Shown here in pieces: positions 63,491 to 64,000 of a stretch of DNA of 64,000 nucleotides (positions are counted from its first letter, which is position 1; each line of letters starts with the position of its first letter). Made by a program: the position numbers and the translations under genes. The stretch comes from CAVPTL01 sp963708725 (lineage in GTDB: Bacteria > Actinomycetota > Thermoleophilia > Gaiellales > JAICJC01), in contig CAVPTL010000013.1 of NCBI GenBank assembly GCA_963708725.1, forward strand, positions 18,945-82,944, read 5' to 3'. Below the pieces are notes generated by a model. It had not been told where the DNA came from and ran no database searches. It saw only the letters and a list, made by a program, of their open reading frames with translations.

Positions 63491-64000
63491 GTGAGGAACG
63501 CCGACTATCTGATCAAACGGACGCTGTTTGCGATCGTCACGATTTTCGTGGCGCTCACGATCAACTTCCTGCTGTTCCGAGCGCTGCCTGGCAGCGCAGT
63601 CTCCGGGCTGCGCTGCCAGCACTGCACCAAGCAGTTTCGCGAGACGATCGTCAAGCAGTACGGCCTCGACAAGTCCAAGTGGCAGCAGTATGTGATCTAC
63701 CTCGACCGGCTCGGGCATGGCGATCTCGGCACCTCGGTGATCACCAACCGCCCGGTGTGGGACGAGATCAAGCAGCCATTGCTCAACACGCTGCCGATGC
63801 TGGTGGTCGGCACGTTGATCTCGGTGATCCTGGGGATCATTCGGGGGTGATTGCGGCCTGGCGGCGAAGCACCTGGTTAGACGGGTCGAATACGTGGACC
63901 GCGCTGACGTTCTACGCGATGCCGACCCAGTGGATTGGCCTTTTGGTGATCTTCTACATCGCGATCCCGTTGGCTCTGCCGGTCGCAGGAATCCAGTCGA
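63491..64000 (+). pseudogene. ABC transporter permease (DppB/OppB-type), frameshifted and cut by window end
   Basis: This inner-membrane permease of the dipeptide/oligopeptide transporter begins with a GTG near 63491, 4 bases after the binding-protein gene. Segments TLFAIVTIFVALTINFLLFR, LPGSAVSG and RETIVKQYGLDKSKWQQYVI are typical of the DppB N-terminus. The frame stops at 63850 after SVILGIIRG. Adding one G to the G-run at 63844-63848 continues it as RGVIAAWRRSTWLDGSNTWT and FYAMPTQWIGLLVIFYIAIP to the window end. It is thus one gene with an apparent one-base deletion, and its C-terminus lies outside the window. Confidence 0.82.

Overview
The window is 64 kb of high-GC, gene-dense bacterial chromosome. 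Its gene content points to an actinobacterium: two F420-type luciferase-like oxidoreductases, a Rex repressor, an FmdB zinc ribbon, tandem small TrkA proteins, a panC-linked DUF2520 protein, many GTG/TTG starts, and a Gram-positive type LexA box. The Thermoleophilia (Solirubrobacterales/Gaiellales) are my best guess, but that is an inference from overall character. Nearly everything is chromosomal housekeeping. I see no phage, integrase, insertion sequence or CRISPR array.

Layout. 0-6.3 kb: F420 oxidoreductase, an SOS-boxed uvrA that is frameshifted here, a Nudix gene with a frameshifted tail, a secreted protein and an enoyl-CoA hydratase. 6.3-18.8 kb: mixed accessory metabolism, including an orphan adenine methyltransferase, a cysteine dioxygenase/sulfite oxidase pair, exporters, hydrolases, and two near-perfect palindromes around a tiny membrane protein gene. 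18.8-21.1 kb: pantothenate operon (DUF2520-panC-panB). 21.2-25.6 kb: uracil-DNA glycosylase, then the tRNA t6A and ribosome-modification run tsaE-tsaB-rimI-tsaD with a glutaredoxin, then rex. 25.6-30.1 kb: two-component pair, YbdK-type ligase, MTA phosphorylase. 30.1-38.7 kb: ion-transport stretch with a membrane pyrophosphatase, two permease-UspA fusions, hom, and two TrkA-type regulators. 38.7-40.6 kb: thrC-thrB. 40.8-52.1 kb: secreted protein, pcrA, a K+/H+-type antiporter and two large membrane proteins. 52.1-58.8 kb: tRNA-Val, type II NADH dehydrogenase, Nudix, a promoter plus riboswitch-like RNA with no intact target, a third palindrome, a convergent two-component pair and thrS. 58.8-64 kb: a GntR-controlled operon (PASTA protein, C45 acyltransferase, creatininase-family amidohydrolase, oligopeptide ABC transporter) whose transporter genes carry several one-base frameshifts and run off the end.

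How the genes work together. Tight 4-nt ATGA/GTGA/TTGA overlaps tie several gene runs into translationally coupled operons. Many start codons lack a Shine-Dalgarno sequence and instead have a TANNNT -10 hexamer 6-9 nt upstream, which implies widespread leaderless transcription. The most interesting points are the riboswitch-like element resembling the ydaO/c-di-AMP class, the palindrome family with matched changes in both arms, the GntR/C45/creatininase/Opp operon, and the ion-transport cluster. At least six single-base frameshifts in otherwise well-conserved genes suggest that sequence errors contribute to the apparent gene damage.
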